Assembly: GCF_017776525.1 (NCBI RefSeq)
Contig: NZ_JACVEW010000003.1
Coordinates: 124,001-188,000 of the forward strand
Direction of reading: 5' to 3'
Length of the DNA stretch: 64,000 bases
DNA from: Marinobacterium alkalitolerans
GTDB lineage: Bacteria > Pseudomonadota > Gammaproteobacteria > Pseudomonadales > Balneatricaceae
Both the position numbers and the translations under genes were made by a program. Under the pieces are notes generated by a model. It did no database searches. It was not told where the DNA came from and worked only from the letters and a program-made list of their open reading frames with translations. This document shows positions 55,892 through 64,000 of the stretch, piece by piece. Each line of letters opens with the position of its first letter. Within the stretch, counting starts at the first letter, position 1.

Positions 55892-58012
55892 TTAGCGCCT
55901 CACCTGCAAACGGCCCTGTTTGAGGGCTTCCAGCACACTGTCCTTGGGGCCGTCCGCCACGATGCGACCACCGTCCACCACAATTAATCGATCCACCAGG
56001 TCCAGCAGTGACATCTTGTGTGTCACCATCAGCACCGTTTTTTCACCGATGAATGATTTGAGCTGACGGCGCAGGGCATCCTCGGAGGCGTTATCCATGG
56101 AGTTGCTGGGCTCGTCCAGAATCAGGATGGACGGATCGTGCAGCAGGGCTCGGGCCAGGGCCACCGATTGACGCTGCCCACCCGAGAGCGCACTGCCCCG
56201 CTCACCCACCGGCATATCGAAGCCAAGAGGATGTTTGTTGACGAAGGACTCCACACCCGCCAGCCGGGCCGCTTTCAGAATTTGCTCGTCGCTTGCCTGC
56301 GGCAGACCAATGGTGATGTTGTCACGCACGGTACCGGCAAACAGCATGACATCCTGAGGTACATAACCGATGCAGCGCCTCAGGTCCGAAGGCGCAATCT
56401 GGTTCATGTCGATGCCATCAATTTCAATCGCACCGGATGTGGGGCGATAGAGCCCCAGCAACAGCTTCTGAATACTGCTTTTGCCGGAACCTATCCGCCC
56501 GATCAGTGCGACCTTTTCGCCCGCCTGTAACCGGAAAGAGAGCTTGTGCAGCGCACCGTACTCGGTGCCGGGGTAGGTAAAGTCGACCTCTTTGAGCTCA
56601 ATACCGCCTTTGAGGTCGGGGCGGTGGATGTAACGGCGTTCACCGTCATATTCATCCGGCAACTGCATGATCTCATCCAGCGTTTTCAACGCCTTCAGGG
56701 ATTGCTCATAGTTGGCAATGAGACTGGCCACCTGAGCCAGAGGCGCAATGGCACGGCCGCTCAAGATGACACAGGCAATCAAGCCACCCATCGAAAGGGT
56801 CTGGTCCATGATCATGTAGACCCCGAAAATCACCAGCAGAACCGACGCCAGCTGTTGCACGAAGCCGGCCACACTGACGACGGATGACGAGAGCATCCGT
56901 GAGCGCAGGCCCCAGCGAGCGATATAGCCCACCGACTCTTCCCAGCGCCCCTGCATCGGGCTGGCGGCACGCTGGGTCTTGAGCGTTTCCATCGCGGTGA
57001 GCGACTCAACCAGCGTGCCGTTCTTCTGCGCCGTAGAGCTGAAGGTGCGCTCGATCGAGCGACGCAGGGAAGGCTTCACCATCAGGGCATAGATGAGAAT
57101 GATGGGAATAGCGGCCGCCGGTACCACCACCAGCGGACCACCGATCCAGCTGATGACCACCAGAAACAGCAGCATGAAGGGAATGTCGATCAGAACGGTG
57201 TTGGTGGTCGAGCTGAGGAAGTTGCGAATACTGTCGAATTCACGCAGGTTGCTGGCGAAGGCGCCGACCGAAGCGGGCATGGCGTCGTAGCGCATGCCCA
57301 TCACCTTCTCGAACAGCCGAGCGGACAGCAGCACATCAGACTTTTTACCGGCTATCTCGATGAAGTAAGCCCTCAGCATCTTGAGGCCAAAATCAAACAG
57401 GTAGACCACCAGCACCCCGGCCGCGAGCACCCAGAGGGTTTCTTCCGCGTGGTTGGGCACCACTCGGTCATAGACGTTCATCACGAACAGCGGGTTGGCC
57501 AGTACAAACAGGTTGATCAGCAGGGACGCCAGCAACACGTCTCGGTAGATACGCGCAGAACGCCAAAGCGTACCCCAGAACCAGTGTCCATCACGATCAT
57601 CCAGCTCACGCCTTGAACCCTCACTCATCTGGAATTCCGGACGCATGAAGATGACATGCCCGGTGTAAAGCGCTTCCAGTTCTTGCAGAGGCATGCGCAC
57701 AACACCACCGGTTTCCGGCTCGACGATCTCGGCCTCGCCGGCGTCCCGGTCCATGGACTGCAGAATGCAGGCCTTTTCGTCTTTCAGCAGAATGACCGCG
57801 GGCAGCAACAGGGCCGCTATATCATTAAGCGGTCGCTCCACCAGCTTGGCTGCAAAACCGCCCCGGGAAGCCGCACGCAGAAAAAGTTTTGGGGTCAGCC
57901 GGCCATCCACGAGCGGAAGCCCATCAGTCAGCACCTGTGCTGAGACGGGTCGGTGGTTGTACTGAGTGAGCAGTACCAGGCAACTCAGAAGCGGGTCTTT
58001 ATCAACATCCAT
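55892..58012 (-). CDS. Type I secretion ABC permease/ATPase (LapB-like)
   Basis: The 706-residue protein has an N-terminal C39-like domain without catalytic Cys-His (DPLLSCLVLLTQYNHRPVS), as in exporters of large RTX adhesins. A six-span membrane domain (about 150-420) is followed by a complete ATPase: GRIGSGKSSI, LSGGQRQSVALARALL and ILILDEPSNSMD. It drives export of a protein that is not encoded in the window. Confidence 0.92.
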   Translation of the reverse strand: MDVDKDPLLSCLVLLTQYNHRPVSAQVLTDGLPLVDGRLTPKLFLRAASRGGFAAKLVERPLNDIAALLLPAVILLKDEKACILQSMDRDAGEAEIVEPETGGVVRMPLQELEALYTGHVIFMRPEFQMSEGSRRELDDRDGHWFWGTLWRSARIYRDVLLASLLINLFVLANPLFVMNVYDRVVPNHAEETLWVLAAGVLVVYLFDFGLKMLRAYFIEIAGKKSDVLLSARLFEKVMGMRYDAMPASVGAFASNLREFDSIRNFLSSTTNTVLIDIPFMLLFLVVISWIGGPLVVVPAAAIPIILIYALMVKPSLRRSIERTFSSTAQKNGTLVESLTAMETLKTQRAASPMQGRWEESVGYIARWGLRSRMLSSSVVSVAGFVQQLASVLLVIFGVYMIMDQTLSMGGLIACVILSGRAIAPLAQVASLIANYEQSLKALKTLDEIMQLPDEYDGERRYIHRPDLKGGIELKEVDFTYPGTEYGALHKLSFRLQAGEKVALIGRIGSGKSSIQKLLLGLYRPTSGAIEIDGIDMNQIAPSDLRRCIGYVPQDVMLFAGTVRDNITIGLPQASDEQILKAARLAGVESFVNKHPLGFDMPVGERGSALSGGQRQSVALARALLHDPSILILDEPSNSMDNASEDALRRQLKSFIGEKTVLMVTHKMSLLDLVDRLIVVDGGRIVADGPKDSVLEALKQGRLQVRR

Positions 58013-58142
58013 GCCGGCAATCCGAACAAAAACAACACTCTAACAAGTGTTTTAAATGGTTAAAAGCATTTCTGCCGGTTACATTCACGCAATCTCTGGC
58101 TACACTGCTTTCAGGAATTCAGCATAGATCAGGTTGACTTAA

Positions 58143-58511
58143 ATGCTATTTGCACTGAGAGACGAGTCGGGCAACATCACGGCCCTGACTGATCGCAACA
58201 TACCGGGCGCGACTGCAGTGGATGCAGCCGATCCCGAGGTCCTGTCATTCCTGTCTCTGGACGCGTCCGCCATGGCCAGCGCCACCGACTTTCTGGAAGA
58301 CTCCGACCTTTCCACGATCCGTATTCTGGAAGACCTGGTCGACACGCTGGTGGACCGACAGGTCATTCGCTTCACTGACCTGCCCCCTCCCGCACAGCGC
58401 AAACTGCTGAGCCGTAAGGTCGCTCGTACGTTGAACAGTGATGAGGACGACAGGTTTGAGAGCGTCGAGGAGGACAAGCTGTTTCTGCACGACGAGGATC
58501 AGCTGTTCTGA
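58143..58511 (+). CDS. Small acidic protein, 'tryptophan synthase beta-like' family
   Basis: This 122-residue acidic protein (MLFALRDESGNITALTDRNIPGA, later LVDRQVIRFTDLPPPAQRKLLSRK) belongs to a small family often annotated as tryptophan synthase subunit beta-like. It lacks the PLP site and is far too short for TrpB, so the name misleads. It diverges from the secretion operon and its stop overlaps that of the TPR regulator by 13 bases. The function is unknown. Confidence 0.72.
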   Translation: MLFALRDESGNITALTDRNIPGATAVDAADPEVLSFLSLDASAMASATDFLEDSDLSTIRILEDLVDTLVDRQVIRFTDLPPPAQRKLLSRKVARTLNSDEDDRFESVEEDKLFLHDEDQLF

Positions 58512-60088
58512 TCATCGCCAGCCTTGACCTGCTCTGACAGACGATCAGCCAACCCCTTGTGCCTAAGCTGCTGGCGGTGGGAAAGCGCGGCATACTGAAT
58601 GTCATGCAGGACATCGTCACAACGGCGCAAGGTGGCAACCGGGTCCTGTGCCTGACCTCGCCTGAGCAGCTCAAGATCGGCCTGAACCAGATTCAAGCCA
58701 ATGCTGGCACTTTCAGGCTGCGCCTGATGAGCCTGCCAGAAGGCATCTCGCGCCGGCACCAGCTCGTGCTTTCTGAACTGCATCATCCCGGTGAGGTTGG
58801 CACGCGCCCAGTCAATCCCGACCATCTTGCGCGTCAACTCCTGGCGCAGCTGAGCCACTTCGGCCGCTACCTCTGCCCCTTCAAGGCCATCACTCAATTG
58901 ATCGATCCAGAGCGCCTGTTCCGTCAACGGCATGTTTCTGAACAGCGCCAGGGCATCACGGGCCGACTGATCAGCCCGCACACGCTCACCGCTGCGACGC
59001 AAGATATCATGCTGCAGCAGCCGTGATCGCAGCAGGGCCGCCGGCTCCTGATCAAAGTCATTGACCGCCTGTTCCAGCACTTGAAGCGCTTCCCCTTCAC
59101 TCTCCTGGGCCTGTTCGCGCTGCTGCTCATCCATGTAATCACACAGACTGCGGGCCAGGGCAAAGTAGTAGTCCGGGTTCTGAAAGGCGGAATAGCGTCC
59201 AAAACGCACGGCTGCCCGGAACGCCTCGACCGCCAGCCGCCAGTCCTGCATGCGAGCGGCCACATTCCCCAGCTCGGCCTGAAGCACCGCCACCGAAGGC
59301 TGCAACATCACCGACTTGCGCAGGAGCGACATGGACAGCCCCCAGTCGCCCTTGAGGCGATGCAGGCGCGACAGCCAGTTGAAGGCATCCAGACTGACCT
59401 GATTCTGATTCACCACGTTATTCAGGCTGGTGTGCGCCAGTTCAAAGCGCCCCATACGGTAGGCGGCCACCCCCAGCCCTACCCGCATCCAGTGTTGATC
59501 CCGCATTTCCAGCAAGGCATTGAACAGATCGGCGGCCTCCGCGTAGTGCCCCAGCCGCAACAGGATGATGCCCTTGATACGCAGCAGAAAAGTTTTCAGG
59601 GCCGGATAGAATTCGAGCTTTTTATCGCACAGATTCAGCGCTTCAACCCATTTCTGCTGATCCATCAGCTCGTCGAGAGGGCTGACGGCATTTTTCAGCC
59701 GCAGCAGCTTCTCCAGATTGAGCCGGATGCGTGCGCTGTCGTAGGGTTTGCTGATACACAGGTCGGGGGAGTGCTCGAGAGAACCAAACAGGAGCTCCGA
59801 CATTTCGGGATCCGACACCAGTATGTAACTGGTCGCATAGCGATGGATGCCCTCAGCCTGAGCCTCGTGCAGCACCTGAAGGCCGTTCTTTTCTCCCTTG
59901 CCCAGATCGTAGACCATGAAGCAGAGGTCGACCGGCTGCTCTCGCAGAACCGACAGCGCCATATTCACTGACGAAGCCACGGCCACCTGCTCGATGCCAA
60001 GCGACGACAGAATAGATCTCAGCTCACCGAGATCATTCAGGTGCTTATCGAGAATCAAGGCCGACTTGCCAGAGAAAAGAGTATCCAT
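58499..60088 (-). CDS. TPR-containing response regulator
   Basis: The 529-residue protein has an N-terminal receiver domain (about 1-125; SALILDKHLND, CFMVYDLGKGEKNG with the likely Asp, and SKPYDSARI with Lys) followed by about ten TPR-like helix pairs. It has no DNA-binding domain, so it should act by protein contacts. Such proteins sit beside the small acidic family member in relatives. The partner kinase is not in the window. Confidence 0.82.
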   Translation of the reverse strand: MDTLFSGKSALILDKHLNDLGELRSILSSLGIEQVAVASSVNMALSVLREQPVDLCFMVYDLGKGEKNGLQVLHEAQAEGIHRYATSYILVSDPEMSELLFGSLEHSPDLCISKPYDSARIRLNLEKLLRLKNAVSPLDELMDQQKWVEALNLCDKKLEFYPALKTFLLRIKGIILLRLGHYAEAADLFNALLEMRDQHWMRVGLGVAAYRMGRFELAHTSLNNVVNQNQVSLDAFNWLSRLHRLKGDWGLSMSLLRKSVMLQPSVAVLQAELGNVAARMQDWRLAVEAFRAAVRFGRYSAFQNPDYYFALARSLCDYMDEQQREQAQESEGEALQVLEQAVNDFDQEPAALLRSRLLQHDILRRSGERVRADQSARDALALFRNMPLTEQALWIDQLSDGLEGAEVAAEVAQLRQELTRKMVGIDWARANLTGMMQFRKHELVPARDAFWQAHQAQPESASIGLNLVQADLELLRRGQAQDPVATLRRCDDVLHDIQYAALSHRQQLRHKGLADRLSEQVKAGDDQNS

Positions 60089-60185
60089 AGGCCTACATTA
60101 ACCGAGTGTTACCGGAACATAGCATGAGGCTTTGAAGTCAGGCAAAAAACCTTCACATGACAGTCACTTGGAGCAACTGAATATG

Positions 60186-60217
60186 AAAAAGGCCATGCCG
60201 GATTCACCGGCATGGCC
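60186..60217 (-). terminator. Intrinsic terminator of argG
   Basis: On the minus strand GGCCATGCCGG pairs perfectly with CCGGCATGGCC around a five-base loop, followed by TTTTT. It lies 27 bases after the argG stop. Confidence 0.93.
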
Positions 60218-60243
60218 TCAGAGCAATTGCGCGCCTGCAATGC

Positions 60244-61470
60244 TCAGTCTTCAAGCAGGTCGCGGCCCTTGCTGGCTGCGATGCGCATGCGCAGTGCATT
60301 CAGCTTGATGAAGCCTTCAGCATCCTTCTGATCGTAGGAGCCGGCATCGTCTTCAAAGGTCGCGATGCTTTCATCAAACAGGCTGTCGTCAGAACGACGG
60401 CCCACGGCGGTCACGCTGCCCTTGTAGAGCTTGACGCGGACTTCACCGTTCACGTTGCGCTGGCTGTAGTCGATCATCTGCTGCAGCATCTTGCGCTCTT
60501 CAGACCACCAGAAGCCGTTGTAGATAACCTTGGCGTAGCGCGGCATCAGCTCATCTTTCAGGTGAGCCGCTTCACGGTCCAGAGTGATGGACTCGATCGC
60601 ACGGTGCGCCTTGAGCATGATGGTGCCCCCCGGTGTCTCGTAGCAGCCACGGGACTTCATGCCGACAAAGCGGTTTTCCACGATATCCAGACGACCTACA
60701 CCGTTGGCGCCACCCACCTTGTTCAGGTACTCCAGCACGGTGGCCGGCGTCATTTCCTTGCCGTCGATGGCAACGATGTCGCCCTTGCGGTAGGTCAGGT
60801 TCAGGTAGGTCGGTTCATCAGGCGCCTCTTCCGGGCTGACGCTCCAGCGCCACATGTCTTCCTCGGCTTCCGCCCAGGGATCTTCCAGAATGCCGCCTTC
60901 ATAGGAGATGTGCAGCAGGTTGGCGTCCATGGAGTACGGCGACTTCTTCTTGCTGGAGCTGAAATCAACCGGGATGTCACGCTCTTCGCAGTACGCCATC
61001 AGGGTTTCACGGGAGGTCAGATCCCACTCACGCCAGGGAGCGATGACCTTGACGCCCGGCTTCAGCGCGTAGGCACCCAGCTCGAAACGCACCTGGTCAT
61101 TACCCTTGCCGGTGGCACCGTGAGAGATCGCATCGGCACCGGTTTCATTGGCGATCTCCACCAGGCGCTTGGCAATCAGCGGGCGCGCGATGGAGGTACC
61201 GAGCAGGTATTCACCTTCATAGATGGTGTTGGCACGGAACATCGGGAACACGAAGTCACGCACGAACTCTTCGCGCAGATCTTCGATGTAGATTTCCTTG
61301 ACCCCCAGGGCCTCGGCTTTGGCACGTGCAGGCTCAACCTCTTCACCCTGACCCAGGTCAGCGGTAAAGGTGACCACTTCACAGTTGTAGGTATCCTGCA
61401 ACCAACGCACGATTACAGAAGTATCCAGACCGCCTGAGTAAGCCAGAACGACCTTTTTAATATCGGACAT
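60244..61470 (-). CDS. argG: Argininosuccinate synthase
   Basis: It joins citrulline and aspartate with ATP in arginine synthesis. The 408-residue protein has the PP-loop [10 protein letters not shown] near the N-terminus, [12 protein letters not shown] and [14 protein letters not shown], all diagnostic of the short (type 1) form. ATG 61470 gives the normal N-terminus [14 protein letters not shown]; the longer frame reads the leader. A hairpin lies in that leader. Confidence 0.97.
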   Translation of the reverse strand: MSDIKKVVLAYSGGLDTSVIVRWLQDTYNCEVVTFTADLGQGEEVEPARAKAEALGVKEIYIEDLREEFVRDFVFPMFRANTIYEGEYLLGTSIARPLIAKRLVEIANETGADAISHGATGKGNDQVRFELGAYALKPGVKVIAPWREWDLTSRETLMAYCEERDIPVDFSSSKKKSPYSMDANLLHISYEGGILEDPWAEAEEDMWRWSVSPEEAPDEPTYLNLTYRKGDIVAIDGKEMTPATVLEYLNKVGGANGVGRLDIVENRFVGMKSRGCYETPGGTIMLKAHRAIESITLDREAAHLKDELMPRYAKVIYNGFWWSEERKMLQQMIDYSQRNVNGEVRVKLYKGSVTAVGRRSDDSLFDESIATFEDDAGSYDQKDAEGFIKLNALRMRIAASKGRDLLED

Positions 61471-61493
61471 GTTGCTGCTCCAGAAACAAGTAG

Positions 61494-61517
61494 CCGGACA
61501 GGAGGGGCCCTGTCCGG
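61494..61517 (-). promoter_or_regulatory. Leader hairpin upstream of argG
   Basis: CCGGACAGG (61494-61502) and CCTGTCCGG (61509-61517) form a nine-base-pair stem 23 bases before the argG start. A second inverted repeat, CGGCAC/GTGCCG, lies at 61532-61545. No T tract follows, so it is not a plain terminator. Regulation by it is only a possibility. Confidence 0.4.
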
Positions 61518-61582
61518 CGATATAATTCACTCGGCACAAGTGCCGCTTAATATAACAGAAAGCGACGGTTCACTGAACTGTG

Positions 61583-62440
61583 CTACTCACGCTCCAGACG
61601 GATGGCCACGCGCCGGTTGCGGGCGCGGTTCTCGGCACTGGTATTGGGCACCACCGGGTAGCGCTCACCATGGTAACGCGTGGTAATCATGTCCTCCGGC
61701 ACCCCCTGACTGACCAGATACCGTGTCACCTCTTCTGCACGCTTCTTCGACAGGTCGCGGTTCAGCAGACGTCGACCATAGTTGTCCGAGTGCCCGTCCA
61801 CATAGATCGACTTCACGCTGTCGTCGGTTTTGACATAGAGCGCAATCAGGTCAAGCCGCTCCCGGGTGGCATCCGACAGACGCCAGGCCGCTGACGGGAA
61901 AAGCACCGCAGTACGCGCCACCTGTCGATAATTCACCGGCAGCAGGCTGGTCAGACACCCCAGGTAGTCATCATAGGCGGACTGAAAGTTGGCCGCTGAT
62001 ATACCCACTTCAACCGGCTCATCACTGTCGAACCAGCGGTCGCTGGCGAAGGTCGGCGTCATGCCCTTGTGCAGAGCAACCAGCATCGCATTGGCCAGCT
62101 CGCTGCCCAACACAAAGCCTCCGCTCTCGGTGTGAATACTGACCTGCCCCATGTCAACCGGGGCCACTCCGGGCTGCCAGGCAGAGGCTCGCGCCACCAG
62201 ACGCGCATCTCCTTCAAGCTGATACTTTTGTGTCGGCTTCAACTCGAACTTCAGCGTTTCCCCCGCCTCATGTTCAAACACCGCACGCCCGAAGGCCGGC
62301 ACCGTCTGACTCAAGCGGCAAAAGAAGCGTGAGGTCTCCATCTCCCATACCGACTCGTCGAGGGACGCGCGAAAAACCACGGCCTGAACCGACACCGGCA
62401 GCATCAGAAACAGCAATAAAGCGAAGCAACGCAGGGTCAA
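61583..62440 (-). CDS. motY: OmpA-domain protein, MotY-like
   Basis: The 285-residue protein has a signal peptide (about 1-20, VQA-V), an N-terminal MotY-type beta domain (DESVWEMETSRFFCRLSQTVPAFGRAVFEH) and a C-terminal OmpA peptidoglycan-binding domain (IYVDGHSDNYGRRLLNRDLSKKRAEEV). MotY forms the T ring around sodium-driven polar flagellar motors. It lies between argG and rnt, where MotY is found in Pseudomonas. Confidence 0.85.
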   Translation of the reverse strand: MTLRCFALLLFLMLPVSVQAVVFRASLDESVWEMETSRFFCRLSQTVPAFGRAVFEHEAGETLKFELKPTQKYQLEGDARLVARASAWQPGVAPVDMGQVSIHTESGGFVLGSELANAMLVALHKGMTPTFASDRWFDSDEPVEVGISAANFQSAYDDYLGCLTSLLPVNYRQVARTAVLFPSAAWRLSDATRERLDLIALYVKTDDSVKSIYVDGHSDNYGRRLLNRDLSKKRAEEVTRYLVSQGVPEDMITTRYHGERYPVVPNTSAENRARNRRVAIRLERE

Positions 62441-62578
62441 TGATCAGCCTCCGGTCGTATGTCTTGATGTTGGTTGCTATCGGCCAGGCCGCCAGCACCT
62501 TGAATCCGTCGTTTTGACGACCGACCCCAGGCTGTTAGAATGCCCGCGGTCAATTACAACTTGCAAGTAAGGATTTTC

Positions 62579-63229
62579 GTGCCTCATCATCATGCTTCTC
62601 CCCATCCCATGGCTGACCGCTTCCGGGGCTTTCTCCCGGTTGTCGTCGATGTCGAAACGGCAGGCTTCAATCCACGCACCGATGCCCTGCTGGAGATCGC
62701 AGCCGTCACACTGACGATGGATGAGAACGGCTACCTGATGATCGATCAGAGCTACGATGCCAATGTACAGCCCTTTCCCGGTGCCAACCTGGAACCTTCA
62801 GCACTGGCTTTCACCGGCATTGACCCGGACGATCCTGCACGAAACGCCGTGAGCGAAAAAGACGCACTGGAATCGATTTTCAAGCCTATCCGAAAATCGA
62901 TCAAGTCACATGGCTGCAAACGCGCGGTACTGGTCGGCCACAACGCGTCCTTTGACCACAGTTTTGTCACCAATGCGGCCGAACGCTGCGCGAGCAAGCG
63001 CAACCCCTTCCACCCGTTTTCAACCTTTGACACCGTGTCTCTGGCCGGCCTGGCCTATGGCCAAACCGTTCTGGCCAAGGCCTGCGACATGGCCGGTATC
63101 GACTTTGATAACGACCAGGCGCACTCCGCATTGTATGACACCGTCAAAACAGCGGAACTGTTCTGCACCATCGTCAACCGCTGGAAAGACATGGGCGGCT
63201 GGGACATGGTACTGGCCACCCGGGAATAA
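62579..63229 (+). CDS. rnt: Ribonuclease T
   Basis: A DEDD-family 3' exonuclease that trims tRNA CCA ends and stable RNA precursors. The 216-residue protein has VVDVETAGF (Asp24, Glu26), the [10 protein letters not shown] motif and HSALYDT. GTG 62579 is preferred because AAGGA lies 5 bases upstream; the in-frame ATG at 62540 lacks a site, and ATG 62609 is a shorter option. It converges on the peroxiredoxin gene at a shared terminator. Confidence 0.94.
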   Translation: MPHHHASPHPMADRFRGFLPVVVDVETAGFNPRTDALLEIAAVTLTMDENGYLMIDQSYDANVQPFPGANLEPSALAFTGIDPDDPARNAVSEKDALESIFKPIRKSIKSHGCKRAVLVGHNASFDHSFVTNAAERCASKRNPFHPFSTFDTVSLAGLAYGQTVLAKACDMAGIDFDNDQAHSALYDTVKTAELFCTIVNRWKDMGGWDMVLATRE

Positions 63230-63246
63230 TCCTTTCCTGCGCGCAT

Positions 63247-63276
63247 AAAAAAACCGCGTCGTTACGCGGTTTTTTT
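63247..63276. terminator. Bidirectional terminator between rnt and peroxiredoxin
   Basis: CCGCG (63254-63258) pairs with CGCGG (63265-63269), with a run of seven A before and seven T after, so it works on both strands. It separates two convergent genes. Confidence 0.92.
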
Positions 63277-63290
63277 CGTTGGGCCAAGCC

Positions 63291-63893
63291 TTACAGCTTG
63301 CCGGATTCTTCAGCCAGATACTTGGCAACACCGGTCGGAGATGCATCCATCCCCTTGTCACCCTTGTTCCAGCCAGCCGGGCACACTTCGCCGTGCTCTT
63401 CGTGGAACTGCAGCGCATCAACCAGACGAATCAGCTCGTCCATGTTGCGACCCAGCGGCAGATCATTGACGATCTGGGAGCGCACAACGCCGTCCTTGTC
63501 GATCAGGAAAGCGCCACGGAAAGCAACACCGGCATCCGCTTCAACGTCATATGCCTGGCAGATTTCATGCTTGACGTCAGCCACCAGGGTGTACTTCACC
63601 TGACCAATACCGCCTTCGTTGACCGGGGTATTACGCCATGCGTTATGGGTGAACTGGGAATCGATGGAAACACCAATCACTTCAACGCCGCGCTCCTTGA
63701 AGGCGTCCATGCGGTTATCCAGAGCAATCAGCTCGGACGGACATACAAAGGTAAAGTCCAGCGGGTAAAAGAAGACCAGACCATATTTGCCCTTGATCGC
63801 TTCCTGCAGATTGAAGTTATCAACAATCTGGCCATCGCCCAGCACTGCTGCAGCGTTAAAGTCAGGAGCCTGCTTGCCTACCAGTACACCCAT
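63291..63893 (-). CDS. Typical 2-Cys peroxiredoxin (AhpC/Prx)
   Basis: It reduces peroxides. The 200-residue protein has the peroxidatic Cys51 in DFTFVCPSEL and the resolving Cys171 in HGEVCPAGW, so it is a typical 2-Cys enzyme acting as a head-to-tail dimer. The GGIGQVKY and C-terminal YLAEESGKL mark the Prx1 class. It lies beside rnt, as in Pseudomonas. Confidence 0.95.
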   Translation of the reverse strand: MGVLVGKQAPDFNAAAVLGDGQIVDNFNLQEAIKGKYGLVFFYPLDFTFVCPSELIALDNRMDAFKERGVEVIGVSIDSQFTHNAWRNTPVNEGGIGQVKYTLVADVKHEICQAYDVEADAGVAFRGAFLIDKDGVVRSQIVNDLPLGRNMDELIRLVDALQFHEEHGEVCPAGWNKGDKGMDASPTGVAKYLAEESGKL

Positions 63894-63965
63894 GTTATCT
63901 CTCCGTGTTGGTCATTTATGTCGGCCGCGCCTTTACGCGACCGGTTTATATGCTGAATCTGATGC

Positions 63966-64000
63966 TCAGGCGCTTTCGCCCTCATCATCCTTGGATGCAG
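63966..64000 (-). CDS. grxD: C-terminal end of a gene, probably monothiol glutaredoxin
   Basis: Only the last ten or so codons are inside the window, reading ASKDDEGESA and a TGA stop at 63966. The acidic tail and the position next to peroxiredoxin suggest GrxD. This is too little sequence to be sure. Confidence 0.35.
   Translation of the reverse strand, partial: ASKDDEGESA

Noticed and set aside
58143-58511. Tryptophan synthase beta subunit
   Set aside because: The product is 122 residues without a PLP-binding Lys motif; the family name is a misannotation.

Overview
The window looks like a chromosome segment of a GC-rich marine gammaproteobacterium, probably Oceanospirillales or Pseudomonadales-like. 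The order thrS-infC-rpmI-rplT-pheS-pheT-ihfA-merR, the arginine succinyltransferase genes, the argG/motY/rnt/peroxiredoxin block and the lapBCE-like secretion genes all resemble Pseudomonas and its relatives. The genus cannot be fixed from the sequence alone. A complete mevalonate pathway operon is the main departure from that background.

Bases 1-15,720 are the right part of a temperate prophage integrated at the 3' end of a tRNA-Pro(GGG) gene; its structural genes lie beyond the left edge. Leftward genes run cro, a replication gene carrying iteron-like repeats, a RuvC-like nuclease, a Mor-like activator, then holin and endolysin. Rightward genes run from a second promoter through rdgC and a cytosine methyltransferase to excisionase and integrase. 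Two control regions (6217-6274 and 10034-10074) share the same palindromic operator set inside sigma70-like promoters, which mimics lambda OR and OL. Between them, downstream of cI where lambda keeps rexAB, sit a HipA-family kinase, a DUF3037 protein and a small membrane protein. This is the best candidate for an uncharacterised immunity or exclusion module.

Bases 15,956-22,145 hold a seven-gene rightward block: a thermostable-hemolysin/GNAT-like protein, an AMP-dependent acyl ligase, a heme-oxygenase-like diiron enzyme, a short-chain dehydrogenase with a frameshift in a C7 run, a TPR protein and a two-component system. It looks like a small regulated biosynthetic cluster. Bases 22,137-29,505 are the leftward translation operon, with a non-AUG infC start and an attenuator-like element before pheS.

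Bases 29,672-38,698 cover lactate use (a GntR regulator diverging from lutABC) and arginine catabolism (astC, an M20 hydrolase, astD, astB). Bases 38,758-43,990 hold an aspartic protease and then a tightly coupled five-gene operon of unknown function with a P-loop NTPase and an ABC exporter whose ATP site is degenerate.

Bases 43,991-52,476 are a leftward operon encoding HMG-CoA reductase, type 2 IPP isomerase, HMG-CoA synthase, two GHMP kinases and diphosphomevalonate decarboxylase, with DNA polymerase II overlapping the last gene. Upstream lies a type I secretion operon (TolC, a LuxR-type regulator, HlyD, ABC ATPase) with no substrate gene in view, then a TPR response regulator. The window ends with argG, motY, rnt, a 2-Cys peroxiredoxin and the tail of a gene that is probably grxD.
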